The notes beneath the pieces are model-generated. The model searched no databases. It saw only the letters and a program-made list of their open reading frames with translations, and was not told the DNA's origin. A program made the translations under genes and the position numbers. From Macrostomum hystrix (Eukaryota > Platyhelminthes > Macrostomidae), in the NCBI GenBank assembly GCA_950097015.1, contig CATNEN010000031.1, forward strand, positions 1,922,001-1,986,000: 64,000 bases of DNA. The letters run 5' to 3'. Below are positions 1-11,766 of the stretch, in pieces. Position 1 is the first letter of the stretch; every line of letters starts with the position of its first letter.

Positions 1-1057
1 GCCCGGCTTTCCTGTCTGTTTCCATCAGTCAACCGCTGTGAGTTTCATATTTCATTCGCCCATACTTTCGCAGCGAGCAGTCCAGGCCGGCCGGCTAGTT
101 CAATCTACCGTTGCCAGGTGGCGCCAGGCCGGGTGGCCTATGTGAAAACCTGCAGTCGAGTGGCCGGTCTCAACCTACTGAGCAGCACGCATAGCATTGT
201 TGGGTGAGTCTGTCGTGTTCTGTATACTTATTTTGTTCTCGCTGATAGAAATATTCAGAATAATTAGCTTCGCAGCATAAGTATAGAGCCGCTTAATCAC
301 AATTTTAAAAGTACAAGTAGGCTCTTTCTCTAAAATTTCGGTGTCTTTGAGGCACCCCTATTCTCTTAAATGATCTATCAGCGGTTCTCTGGCTCTTATC
401 TGGTCCATAAGACGGACCTAAATTTCGTGACTGAGATGCTCGGAGATTGCAATAAAGCCACTCAAATATTCTGTACGACCTTTTAGCGAATGCGGCGGTG
501 GTACGTCACCTGACCAGACAGCATCTCAGCAACAGCAGCAGCAGCCGTGGTGTCAAGTTCCGCCACCAAAGCCAGTTAGTCACACAGTCAGCAGTGACTC
601 TGTACTGCTGGACCTTCTAGGCAACGGCGGCCCGCCGCTGACGCACCAGCTAAGCAACGGTGGCAAGCGGTACGCTGTCGACTCCTTAAACGGCGGCGAC
701 ATCAGCAACGGCGAGGCCACGCCGCCAAAGATAATCGGCACGCCTCCGTCACTGCCGAGGCGAAACGGCAACGGTGCCGGCGTTGGCGGCGGAGGCTTCG
801 CCGCCCAGATGAAGGAGCTGCCGGTGCCGCCGAATGTTCGACTGACGGTCGGCCCGCCGGAGCTGCCGCAGGACGTTGTAGACACCATTCTGGCTTTAGA
901 GGATCAGCGAGCGGCCAGACAGTTTAATAGTCGCTCCAACGCGGCCGTCTCCTCGCCGGAGCTCCAACTACCAGAGGACGAAGCGACTCCGGTGTCTGTG
1001 CGCGACGCGTCCAGTCGTGTGTCCAGCGGCCTGCTCGAAAAGCTGCTCAGCGCGTGA
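1..1057 (+). CDS. 3' end of a protein-coding gene, last three exons, family not recognised
   Basis: Three exons join in one frame: 1-37, 74-203 and 487-1057 (stop TGA 1055-1057). Introns are 38-73 (36 bp, GTGAGT...CGCAG) and 204-486 (283 bp, GTGAGT...TTTTAG). Phases agree at both junctions (T|CG gives Ser, GG|C gives Gly). The visible product is about 245 residues. The first 65 hold a folded-looking stretch with 'IYRCQVAPGRVAYVKTC' followed by 'STHSIVGE'. The rest is low complexity: a QQQQQ run, Gly/Asn-rich and Pro-rich segments, then a possible helix 'PQDVVDTILALEDQRAAR' and the C-terminal 'LLEKLLSA'. The C-x-V...G...HS-x-x-G spacing loosely recalls the C-terminal part of PARP catalytic domains, but the expected following YPEYLI-type strand is missing, so I do not assign it. 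The gene continues upstream of the window. Confidence 0.72.
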
Positions 1058-1384
1058 AGGGTCTACTGCTTTGTCATAAATCTAGCCGGACAGCCGATTT
1101 TCATGCCCCATCCTTTCAGTCCCATGCCCTACCAGGCATACGCTCGCACATTGCGGCTGCTTCTTGTAATCATCATTTTTATTCGTTACTTTTTATTTCC
1201 TTAGCTTCTGCGCGCTTCAAATTGGCACCAGACAAATAAGATTTGCCCAGGCCATCTGGATGATTTAGTTTACACTTGTATGCATCCCATTACTGGCAGT
1301 AGTTGTTGTAGGGCACGTAAGTTTATTATACAATTACATGGTTAAATATTTGTGTCTTAGGCCTGGAAAGTCTATCTCTATTGT

Positions 1385-1394
1385 AATAAATAAA
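1385..1394 (+). promoter_or_regulatory. Overlapping AATAAA polyadenylation signals
   Basis: AATAAATAAA gives two overlapping AATAAA hexamers about 330 bp after the stop codon of the first gene, on its strand. Position and sequence fit a cleavage/polyadenylation signal. The 3' end is not otherwise proven. Confidence 0.5.
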
Positions 1395-2734
1395 CTTAAT
1401 AGACTCAAGATGGACTCTCCGTGCTTGCTCTTGCGTGCTTTCCGTGCTTGCTCTTGTTCCTTTTAAATATCATCGACTCATTTTTCTTCACTTGCTAAGA
1501 AGCAGCCGTCAGTAAAAGGCTTATCGCAGTCTTGGGCATTGGTGTTTTTATTTGAACTTTATCATTTTACTATTTTTCACTATTCAAATGATGTTTTGAT
1601 TGAGCTGACTGCTTGCGTATATTGTTGAATAATATTTAACTATCTTTCGGACTCCAGCTATTTTGTTGACTAGTGTTTTCTATTGTTTGTGTTTTAGCTT
1701 TTAATAAATCTAGTTGCATATACATCATACCTAACAGTTGTCATTCAACCGCTAGCACGCGCACAACTTGCTCATCTACCATATCCCAGTATGGCTTATA
1801 TGTATATTTTCTTGATTTTGTAGTCCTATATTTATTTACACCCTCGGTCTCTCGTCCCTTGCGTGTGACCCAGGCTAAACCCAGGCAGAAATGTTAACTC
1901 TTGCATCATATGCTCACACCTTCATACCCACCTTCCTCTCTCCGGAGAACCGGTTCAAGAGTTCCTAGAAGCTGAATCAGAACACCGCCTGGTGTTGTTC
2001 GTTTTTTTCTACTCATCGGCAGGTGTATTTTTTCTGCGCTGTTAAGTCTTCATTTTGCTGTTGTTTCGGTTGGATTCAGTTTTCTCAATTGATATTCGAT
2101 GTACGGTTGCTCCCTGTCTGTCAAGCGACTTACCTCAGGTGGTCTCGCGTGTGTGTGTGATGCCTCTAGACGGACTGAACTTCTCCGACGTATGGATTGT
2201 CTGTTATGTTGCTGTCTCTTACATCCTTCAGTCTGCTCTGGAATTGATTGCTTCTTGTCTTGTCTGTCTTGACTATTTGCTTGTTTTTGTATTGCTTCAA
2301 AGCTGCGGCTGATTTTAACAGGCAACTTTAGAACTAATTATTATTACTGATATATTTTTACATACAAAGAAGAGCTTGTTTGCCTTTTGTGTTGCTGCAG
2401 TCTACGTAGTGTTCTCTTGGATGCTCTCTTGAAGAGCACATCAAATACATCATCAACACTCTTAAAGCTATAAATGTATGACTACTGTTCTCTTTCTGTC
2501 TGTCTGAATGGCACCAATTGGGGCGCTATCGAGCTAAACTCGTTCTGACTTATTTCATCAATTCATAGAATATTATATAGTAACCAAAAATAGATATAAT
2601 TGTTTCACTGCTCCCATAGAGCGGTATAAGCGAATGCAAACATCAACAGGGTGTGTGTAATTGCTAACTATAAGCATCGGAGAAATGCCGTTTTAGTGGC
2701 AAAAAACTGCAGACTATGCACCTGGACTTAGTTA
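1395..2734. other. Intergenic DNA between convergent genes
   Basis: This lies between the 3' end of the first (+) gene and the 3' end of the mS40 (-) gene. The short open frames here (for example 2050-2325 on both strands) have no recognisable motif, splice context or supporting composition. I see no RNA gene or repeat array. Confidence 0.5.
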
Positions 2735-4106
2735 TTATTCCTGGATTTGTTTGTCAAGAAACTCGTCCACAGCCGGGCTGAACTGCGGCCGGACCGGCCG
2801 GCCCTTGTACTTCTTGCGCAGCTTCTGCTGCATGCCAACCTCCATTTTGTAACGATTGGGCAACTGGGGCCGTTGGATGTCCAACAGGGGCGGCTCGATC
2901 ACCAGCTCCTGCGCGTGCGGCAGGCTGGTCCCGGCAGCGTATTCGCCGAACGGATCCTCCGGCAGGGCGCGGTCGCCGCAGTACAGACTGTAGTCGTAGA
3001 ACCGGAACGGCACAGGGGCGTCCAGATAGCCGGCGTCGAACGCCTTTTCAACCTCCAGCTGCAGAGTGGTGTACTGATGCTTGCACACCTGCACCCGGCC
3101 AATGTCCATTAGTAGGCCGGACTGCGGATCCAAGAACTGAACTAGAAGGCCGCTGTGCCGATAGTCCAACACCAGGTACTCGTCTCTTGGATTTAGAGGA
3201 CGGAAATTGGATTTATTTATTTATTTTTTATTAGACAAGCTTTTTGCATCAAGGCGCATTCATGCCCTTTCTCGATCACCACGACGTTTGAGAAGTATGT
3301 ACTTTCCTTTTAAATGTACATAAAATCTTCATTAGCATTAATAAAAATTGCAGAACGTCAGCCTAAAGAAACTTACGTCTTTCATTTGTTCCTAGTTTGT
3401 ACAGTATCATTGAGAACATGAGTATATGAGACAAAAGATGAAGGATTTCGATTAATATAATTTAAGTTATTTATACACGTTACACCGTTGAATTCACTAA
3501 AAGCTTAATCTTCGATAGAAGCAGCGATTCGGTGTGCGTCTCTAGCAGGAAGCGGCGAAAGCGGACCAAGGAGGTATTGCTTCACTGCGCGAACCTTTGG
3601 ATGCTTCCTTACAATTTTCTTGCAAAGTCGGCTGCTTCTGGCCAAAATTTACACCGAAGAAGCAGTCCAAATTTTTTACAGGGTACACAAGTTCCCTACT
3701 TAAATTCACAAGCATCTCACCTGCACAGCGGACATGGGTTGGCCCTGATATAGACGCCCTCGCTATTGAAGCATCGGTTTCGCGGTTTGGAGGCTTCAAA
3801 TGAGCCGCGCAGATTGCGCCGATAGTAGAACCAGACTGGCCGGTCGCCGTAAACCTCCTTGTAAGCGGCACTGGCCATGTAGCGCAAGCTCTCGTCCAAT
3901 GTTCTGGGCGTGTATTGCGCGTACTTCACCGGCGGATTGCGCGAGCCCAGCCGCTTTTGATTACCGCTACCTGTGGCTCCATCGCTGGATTGTGTGCACA
4001 GCGGCGCAGCCAATGCAGCTAACTGATGCCGGCCCCAGCCAAGTAGGCTGCTGCCACTGCTGCCAGCGGACTGCGGCACTGGCAGTACACGTCTAATCAA
4101 GGACCA
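2735..4106 (-). CDS. MRPS18B: Mitochondrial small ribosomal subunit protein mS40 (MRPS18B), 5' exon missing
   Basis: Two minus-strand exons, 4106-3721 and 3185-2735 (stop TAA 2737-2735), are joined over a 535-bp intron (donor GTGAGA, acceptor CCAAG|A, phase 2) and give 278 residues. The N-terminal ~60 are Ser/Ala/Leu/Arg-rich like a mitochondrial targeting sequence. Then come 'RYMASAAYKEVYGDRPVW' and 'YYRRN', then 'NPCPLCRDEYLVLDYRH' spanning the exon junction, and a C-terminus ending KKYKGRPVRPQFSP. The order YGxRPVW...YRRN...NPCPxCRD matches the mS40/S18b branch of bacterial S18 paralogues, including the CPxC metal-site motif, and the length is close to the human protein (about 258). It would act in the mitoribosome small subunit. 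The exon starts in phase 0 behind a good acceptor (TTTTCTGCAG), so the start ATG lies in an upstream exon I could not find. The ATT AGA CGT stretch after 4098 is not a start. Confidence 0.85.
3186..3720 (-). other. Intron of the mS40 gene
   Basis: 535-bp AT-rich intron, donor at 3720-3719 and acceptor AG at 3187-3186. It shows no repeat array or inner gene. Confidence 0.75.
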
Positions 4107-5178
4107 CTGCAGAAAAGAAAATTAAAATGCTAGCTACAGAAAACTACCTATATAATTACAGAAGCTGCAATAATTAGGCTTTTTGCATGAAATTGATCAA
4201 TATATTAACTCTAGAAGCAGCTATTTTAGCTTAGCTATTGATGATTCTAACCTGTTGATGGGCTTGCTGAAGTTTACTAGCATTGCAATGTCATGATTTC
4301 CATCAAAAAGAAGAAACTTATTGTACAATAACAACCTACAACAATTTAGGCCTTTCATTTAAATATTGTGTCTCCATTATTACTGATGGCCCATAGACTT
4401 AATGGATTTAATATTAGGCTCTGTATGACTTTATATGTTTAAATCCCAACTAATGCCACCAAAGTTGTCCTAGGGTTAATTACTATTCAAACTATATATT
4501 CATAATGGCACTAAAGTAGTTGCAATTCTAATTTTTATATCATACTTCTGACATCAAAGTTGTTACAGAGGTATTTTGATATAATGTCTGAGTTCAATAT
4601 TTTCCTATAATAGGGCTCTGAGATTGTATTTCAGATATTTAAAATAATTTCTTGGTAGCATATTTAGTTAGACTAGGTAGTGCATTTAGTTATTCTGGCC
4701 AATTTTATTATATTTATGTATTTCTGAGTATAGGCTTGCCAAAGACCATTACCAAAGCACTTTTAAGTATAAGCAATGCTTTATATTTCTCTCCCTTGAA
4801 TTATCTTAGTATTCCTCTTGATATGTTTTATAAAGAATGAGAGAACACAACTGAGTATAGTATTCAAACTTGGTATAAAACCCCAAGGTAAGGCTTACTT
4901 TGTTTTTGGTCCTATATTTATACAAAAAGTTAAAGATTAAAAACAAATAATTTCCATTCCATTTCCATTTCCATTAAAACAAATATTTTATATACAAAAA
5001 CAAATTTTCTGCATTTAAACAAATGTTATGGCATAAACAAAATTGTGAATGGTAAATTTCTTAGATTTCTTGCTGTACAATGATCATGTCCAGATTTGAA
5101 AATAATAACTCTTATATTTAAAAGTCAATAAGACTGTGGCTCTAGATACTCTGCTGTCTGAATAGCCAATACATCAAA
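4107..5178. other. AT-rich intergenic sequence
   Basis: No supported gene. It should contain the promoter and first exon of the minus-strand mS40 gene. One candidate ATG with donor (ATG at 4294-4292, GTTAGA near 4260) is rejected because its phase would place a stop in exon 2. Confidence 0.4.
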
Positions 5179-5772
5179 TGTCAAGCAATGCAAGAGAATT
5201 GTCCACTTTGTACGTTGCAAGTTTGGAAACAGCACGACACACTTCTATGTGATGAATGCAATTGATGGGTGCATCGAAAGTGTCTTCCTAAATATCTAAA
5301 ACTTGGAGTCAACATACATTATATTCTATACTGTACATGTAAATCTTTAATCTCTGTATACTCACTCCTTCATGATTCCTCTTCACTAGCTGAACATGCC
5401 ATATCTAAGGAAAACAGTGAACTTCAGGAACAAGAGGAATTTCAGTGGTCCTGCCCTGGTTGCCAGCACGCTGACATTCCTGATGACTTTGCTACATCAC
5501 CACCACCTGACTCTACCGGGCCACCAGCCATCGTCCCTGAACTGCTTGAAGACATCACCCCACCACCAACACCTGACTTTGCCAGGCCACTGGCTGTCAT
5601 CCCTGTACTGCTGGCAGCTGACTTTGCCATGCCACTGGCTGTCATCCCTGCACTGTTGGCAGCTGACTTTGCTAGGGCACAGCCGCACACCTACCAAGTG
5701 CTAGAAAGAAGCTCTGAGCATAAGAAGGCAGTGCTAGTTGTCGATAGCCACTTCACATTTGTCATTTTGTAA
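5179..5772 (+). pseudogene. Decayed retroelement ORF with a PHD-like zinc finger
   Basis: Reading from 5179 the frame gives C-x-A-M-Q-E-N-CPLC, then 'QVWKQHDTLLCDECN', a TGA stop at 5263-5265, then W-V-H-R-K-C-L. The finger closes about 50 residues on with 'WSCPGC'. C-x2-C...CDxC...WxHxxC...WxCPxC is the Cys4-His-Cys3 order of PHD fingers, with an enlarged last loop. It is followed by a Pro-rich stretch with two near-identical 'LAVIP-LLAADFA' repeats and 'KKAVLVVDSHF', which resembles the GDSH start of esterase-like domains in some LINE ORF1 proteins (G replaced by V). PHD plus Pro-rich plus GDSH is typical of non-LTR retroelement ORF1. The stop and frame loss after 5772 indicate a dead copy. 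I could not identify a reverse transcriptase nearby. Confidence 0.5.
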
Positions 5773-6880
5773 AAGCAAGGATCTAACACATACAGGCGCT
5801 GCACAGTCAAAAGAAGCTAACTGTACATGCTGTGCCACTGTTAGACAGACAGGCCAGAGCTTTGAAAACGGGCCTGTTGACCAGTCACCCTCCAAAGTAC
5901 CAACTGGAGCAATGGTTCCAGTTGAGAAAGACTGTAAAAGAGCGCAAACTAATGTTGCTGCTGTTTCTTCCACACGAAGAAATTAACCAGCAGTTTTTTG
6001 GCTAAGACTGTTAGTACAGCTAGAGCCCCTCCAAATTTTGTATGACTATGTGCAAGCAACCTGGATATACAGCATGATCTGGAGCATGGGGGAGCTTAGC
6101 GTTTTCCAGAAGGACTTACAAATGACACCAAAGGCTGGCACAAGAAGGTAAATGCCAGAGCACAGAGAGGCTGTCTTCCATCGAGCTTCTGTTATGATTG
6201 CTGCATGAGGAGGCCCAGCTAGTTGCAATTGAATTGCGGCTTGTTGCTTAAGGTACCCAGCGATGACGACAAAGGGTAAATTATTGCCAGCAGGACCTGC
6301 AGTACCAGCACTATTGGGCTTATATCTCTCTGGAGAGCAGACTGCAGAAAATTTGTTAGAATCGTGCAGCCTGCTAAATGGCCTATGAGTTTTTAATCTA
6401 TATGTTGAGCATACATATTTTAACTGCTTTTTACAGTATAGTACTCATTACATACATATGGTATGTAAGCTCTCAATGAGGTTCTTGATGTTTATATGTG
6501 CAAATACACAAATAATAATATAAAATACGCAAACAAAAACTAATAAATTTTCAAGAATTAGTCACTGATACAAGTCATGTCAAATTAAACTCTTGATCAA
6601 AATAATTTCTGGCAGAACCCTATTCGCTATTGCCGAATTAACTGTCACCAAACTGACTTGTCACCAATTTGGTTGTAGCCTAATTGGACTGTCACTAAAT
6701 TAATTAGCTAGCAAGCAAAAATGATTAAACAGATCTTAAAAGCCCTTGGTCTGATGATCAAACAATATTGAGAAAGAACACTCTAAAGAAAGGCCTAAGG
6801 CTAGATTCTTTGGCAACCTATCAAATCTAAGAGTCAAACCAATGACACCTTTAAAAGAGTCAGCACTGACAATGACCTAA
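5773..6880. other. Intergenic sequence after the retroelement fragment
   Basis: Short broken frames on + may be the decayed continuation of the element at 5179-5772. No motif could be assigned. Confidence 0.3.
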
Positions 6881-6907
6881 CCAAGAGGCAGCAAGAGCAT
6901 AGGAAGC

Positions 6908-6979
6908 TAGTCTAGCTAGTATTCATATTAGCTAGGCCTAGTACTACTAGTATTACTAGTACTATTACTAGCTAGACTA
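6908..6979. repeat. Long inverted repeat (72-bp imperfect palindrome)
   Basis: Left arm TAGTCTAGCTAGTA (6908-6921) and right arm TACTAGCTAGACTA (6966-6979) are perfect reverse complements. The 44-bp spacer is itself rich in short CTAG/TAGTAC palindromes, so the segment could form a cruciform or hairpin. It does not resemble a terminator or tRNA. Confidence 0.7.
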
Positions 6980-8504
6980 TCTGGTAATGTATGTTAATAT
7001 ATTGTATACTTTCTTGTTTTCCTGTGTCTTGTGTTTTACAAAAAATTATTCTGTAGACCCTTTCAGATACATATGGAGATACAGGAAATAGATTTAGCTT
7101 TTTCATTTATCATATATCAATAAATCACACAGAAAATATTAGTATTAGCACACTGCTTTAGTTCTGCGCTTCGGAATTCGAAATACACTGACCATATTAT
7201 ATTTTTTCTTTAATAAACTATTTTCAGCATTTCTTCGTGATTTCTACGCAATTCCCCCGTACGATCAATAATTTATTTATTTATTTGTTAATATACAAAA
7301 GTTAAAATAACTTCATTAGTAGTTCTAATATGGTAAGAATATATGAGATATGACCTTAAAGATACATACTGTTCATTTTCAACAGTTCTACTTCGAACTA
7401 CACGTTCAAGAACAAAATTTGTGCGAATTTGCGAAAATTCGTATTTGCGAAAAGAAATTTAAATAGGGTGCGATGATTATAAAAATTTAACGGCATTAGA
7501 CTGTGCAACGAGTGTTAATTGAAATTTCTGACTAGTTTAGTTTGCTTATACAGACATACACATCGCCCAATATTGGCAAACCAGGCTTCTTGTCTGAGCC
7601 GAATCTGCTACTACTACAAATATTAAAATCCGAACTAGCAAGTCGTTTATCTTTTTTATTGTTTATTACAATTATCCTTGCATTGCTGCACTTTATAGCT
7701 GCTTTTCGTATGCTACTCTTAGTTCCTTTTCCATTTTTGCATTTGAAACTAATTTTGCGAAAATAGATTAAGAAACTCTGTATATTTAAAATATATGAAA
7801 AGTATAATGAGTTTTCTGCAGTTTTGCTGTAAAGGTAAATTCTCTTCTATTTTTAATATAATTAAACTTTTAATTTGGTTGTGAAAATTTCATTCAACAT
7901 AAACTTCTAATATAGATAAACCGGTTATCTGCAGATAGCGGTCTTTGCAAATCAAACTTGTTCATATGTACGTCAAATACACTGTACGCTGTATGATGTT
8001 CGCCTGTCAGCACAAATATATGTAATTAGCCCTCAAGTAATCAATGCGCTCAAGTGTAGTTCGAGTACATAGTACAAACGTATACACAGTGTACGCAATG
8101 AAATCCCTGCAGGGCAGATAATATTAGTGTCTACATTCCAAGCTGAAATAGCGAATTTAAAAAAATCGGTTTGAGCCAAGCCTCGACGAATTAGTGCATG
8201 GTCTTTGACACAAGGGACCACTGTAACTTAGTAGTATACTACAGTAGTCCTTGCTTTGACAAAGTCACAACATGATTAAGCCGGTTTCACAATGATGATA
8301 TAAGGGGGGTTGCTGCACTATGTCCAGGTGGATTAGAATGAAATTAACAAACCGCAAAACATTCGGTTCGACCCTGACGTCCTAGTTACAATATTACTTG
8401 AATTTTTTGTCGAGAAAATAAAACTGGCTTATATATATGCACTGCATACTTACGAGTTACACGTAAGCTGTAAAAAATGTACATGTATGTGCAGATAATA
8501 CTAG
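6980..8504. other. AT-rich intergenic DNA
   Basis: Contains a short (TTTA)n tract near 7270-7286 and scattered short open frames without motifs. No gene or RNA recognised. Confidence 0.4.
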
Positions 8505-8510
8505 TTTATT
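8505..8510 (-). promoter_or_regulatory. Candidate AATAAA polyadenylation signal of the 128-residue gene
   Basis: TTTATT on + reads AATAAA on the gene strand, about 146 bp after the stop codon at 8656. Position fits; the context is AT-rich so chance is possible. Confidence 0.4.
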
Positions 8511-8655
8511 ATAAATTAAAGCAATTTAACAAGGCAAAGCTATCGATTTAGAAATTTACACGATAACTTGATAAGAAGCTAAAGAACATGGCGAATTAAA
8601 TCTGTACTGAATGACTTCCAGAGGGTAGTAATTAGCAGGAAAACACATCAAATAA

Positions 8656-9999
8656 TTAGAAAGCGCTCCTCTCGCTGGATACTATGACCCGGTCCATGCT
8701 GTTTGTGTACAGCATGTCCAGCTCATCCGGGGTCAGCGGTGTGCTCTGCAGTTCCAGCTCCCAGGCAATGAGATCTGCGACGTCGCCAGTCAGTCGTATC
8801 GGCTGAAAAAAAGTAGATCGACAATTAGAATTCAAGTTACGTAGTTACGTTTGAAAGAAAAAAATATTATTTTTTTTGTTACGAGTAATTGTTATAGAAT
8901 TGAATCTTCATTTGAAAAGAAACATGTGTGATGTGTTTTTACGAGTTTTGCAAACAGCTGAAACTAATGCCAATTTGCATTCACCTTGACTCTGGATGTC
9001 TCACCGCCGGACTTTTGAGCACCGCTGTATTGTTGAAAGCGCTTCGTGATGGCCTCTTTCTTAGAAATTGCGTATGCAATCGTGGAGTCCAGCTCTTCGT
9101 CTTCATCCTGGCCTGTGTTTGGCGCCTCCTTGTTGTAGACCAGTTCAAACAGGGAGGAGTCGATCATTGCGCTGGACCTGCAGGAATAAAATAAGTAGAA
9201 ATATTAATTAAAGGAATGGATTCTACAACAACGACAACTACTATACTAATATTATATACTACTAATCTGCAGCCTTGGCTGCCAATGAACGATCATTTTA
9301 TCTGACTTCCTTAACACTAAGATACACCACGGGGTTATTTCAAATACTAACGTTTTTATTATTTTCTGTATATCCTCAACTATTCAACCAATCGCTATGA
9401 AATTCAAGACCGTTGGGTATAATTTCCGACAACACAAGTTCAAGAATCACAAAACATCGGCATCGTCCAGATATTCAACGATTCGGGGGTCTGGGTCGGG
9501 GTGTCTGGTGGCAAAAAACACAAACATATAATAGACATAACTTTTCTGCTCACAAAAATTAATAATGTATTCATGTCGGCTATTATAAATTAGTGACTAT
9601 TGCATTGATTATATTGTTGATTTTTTTTAATTAAACCAATATGGATTCGTCATACATTTGCGGTTTTGTCATCAGGGTCTTCGACAGGAATCGCAACGAT
9701 GCTGACGTTGGAAAGCTGGCTTTCAAAGCTAGTTCATCGTAGCGGAAAATTTTGATCCATATGGTGGACTTTCACGAATCTAGGTCATTCGGTTTTCGGA
9801 GCTATCGTGAAATAACGTGATCTTTCTATACTCTTAATATATACTTATTGATTTAGCTCGATTAGGTATGTATGATCAAGTATGTGTTTCAGAATGTGAT
9901 TTAATAAAAAGGATTTAAAATTTCTTAGGCTGCTCATAAAAAGGACACTTACTCCGAACGCGGCCGAACCGCCGTGAGACGAACCTGCTTTCTACTCAT
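8656..9999 (-). CDS. Complete three-exon gene for a 128-residue acidic protein, family unknown
   Basis: Exons on minus: 9999-9953 (ATG at 9999-9997), 9177-8985 and 8802-8656 (stop TAA). Introns 9952-9178 (GTAAGT...CTGCAG, 775 bp) and 8984-8803 (GTGAAT...TTTCAG, 182 bp). Phases match: GA|G gives Glu, and the second junction is phase 0. The product starts 'MSRKQVRLTAVRPRSESSAM', has an acidic cluster 'GQDEDEELDSTIAYAISKK', then a basic/Gln region 'EAITKRFQQYSGAQKSGG', and ends with an amphipathic acidic segment 'DVADLIAWELELQSTPLTPD' and 'SSERSAF'. No signal peptide, membrane segment or Cys/His cluster. Clean splicing with exact phase and exon GC above the flanks support a real gene. An internal ATG at 9167 is not the start, because exon 1 supplies a better one. 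I do not recognise the family. Confidence 0.78.
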
Positions 10000-11170
10000 G
10001 CGCTTTGAGTTTCAATTCTTCAGAGAATTCTCTTAGATTTCAGATTTTATATCTCGCAGAGAATAATGTTCTATATAGAGTTCTCAGTTTAACCTCAGAA
10101 GCCAGAAGCCACACTCGATTCTATTTATATAGAATCTGCGGACGAGAATCGGTAAGATCGAGCTTGAATTGCGTGCTTGGCCTGAATTTTTCAAACCTGT
10201 AGCCCTAATCTGTAACCCAACCAGTTGCAGCTAGCCAGCCGCTAATAATATGCGCTCTCTTATTTACCTGATTCGTGAGCACCTGTTGGTTATCTGAGAC
10301 ACTGTGCAATGTTCTTCTATGCCCCGAGCTCGAAGTCTAATGCCGAATATTTAAAAGTCGGATGCAACACACGAGCCCTCTCTCTGGGCCGACCATAACA
10401 TAGTTTTAGCTAAATAAAAATGCAACTGACTACTTATTAGTAGCGCTCGCTTGATTGCAGGTTCGCAATAAAAAAATCGTTTCATTATGTCGTTTAGAAC
10501 ATAAAAAGTGCATCCCTTGGCTGTCTGGACAGCAATCGGAGCCTAAAACACTCGAGTAGAGAGTGCATGAGCTGATTGTCAGAGCAACAACGAGGTAAAA
10601 GTGGACAAGAAGCCCGTCAGGTGAGAAGTAGGACAGAAAGACAAGAGGCTAATTTTCTGGATTGTGTATGTTCTGCTCAGCCTGCCCAGTACTCGAGTGC
10701 ATCAAGAAGGCAAACTTCCAAGATGAGACGGACGCTCTCGACGTCCTTCACAGAGACCCTCACGATGCGAGCCGAGTGAATGACACGCCTGGTCTGACAC
10801 CCGGATCCTGTGAGCATTCTCAACTATATCTCGCATTTGAACTGCCGGTATGGGAGTGTGGAGATTTCATTCTGCAACCAAAACTTTGGCCCACTTCATG
10901 GGACAAGATTTCAGATCGAGGTGGCTCAGATGACAAAGGTGGTTAAGTATTTATGGAGTTCTTTTCCCAGCCGAAGCACGAAAGCCATGTCAGAAGCGCG
11001 TTCTTTTAGAAATTTCATCCGTGCAAACTCCAAGGACTAGTAGTCCTTGGCAAACTCTTCAGTTGACTATTTAGCTAAGCTCCACAGATACGCTAGAAGG
11101 CTAAGCAAATCATTAATATGGACTTCTCAGATTCCTTTGCACGCTCTGACTCTTGTTTTCTGCGAATTTG
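10000..11170. other. Upstream region of the 128-residue gene; possible decayed coding sequence
   Basis: Likely holds the promoter of the minus-strand gene starting at 9999. At about 10570-11040 (+) three overlapping frames of 67-94 codons occur in a higher-GC stretch. None carries the sequence through alone, which suggests a frame-shifted gene remnant. No domain is recognisable. Confidence 0.3.
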
Positions 11171-11766
11171 GAATCTCAGTCACACACCCCGAATCTCATT
11201 CACACACCCTGAATCTCATTCACACACCCTGAATCTCATTCACACACCCTGAATCTCATTCACACACCCTGAATCTCATTCACACACCCTGAATCTCATT
11301 CACACACCCTGAATCTCAGTCACACACCCTGAATCTCAATCACACACCCCGAATCTCATACACACACCCTGAATCTCATTCACACACCCCGAATCTCAGT
11401 CACACACCCCGAATCTCAATCACACACCCTGAATCTCAATCACACAACCTGAATCTCATTCACACACCCCGAATCTCAGTCACACAACCTGAATCTCAGT
11501 CACACACCCTGAATCTCAATCACACACCCCGAATCTCATTCACACACCCTGAATCTCAGTCACACACCCCGAATCTCATTCACACACCCTGAATCTCAAT
11601 CACACACCCTGAATCTCATTCACACACCCCGAATCTCATTCACACACCCTGAATCTCATTCACACACCCTGAATCTCATTCACACAACCTGAATCTCAAT
11701 CACACACCCTGAATCTCAATTACACACCCCGAATCTCATTCAGACACCCTGAATCTCATTCACACA
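11171..11766. repeat. 20-bp minisatellite, about 30 copies
   Basis: Unit GAATCTCATTCACACACCCT, strictly 20 bp without indels over about 30 units. Variation is limited to T/A/G before the CACACA block and C/T at the end. It lies between genes. Confidence 0.95.

Noticed and set aside
1-203. PARP catalytic domain in the first gene
   Set aside because: Only a loose C-x-V...HS-x-x-G resemblance; the following conserved strand is missing and the upstream domain is outside the window.
4100-4106. Start of mS40 at the first codon after the acceptor (TTG at 4100)
   Set aside because: Not an ATG, and a good acceptor precedes it; the start must be in an earlier exon.
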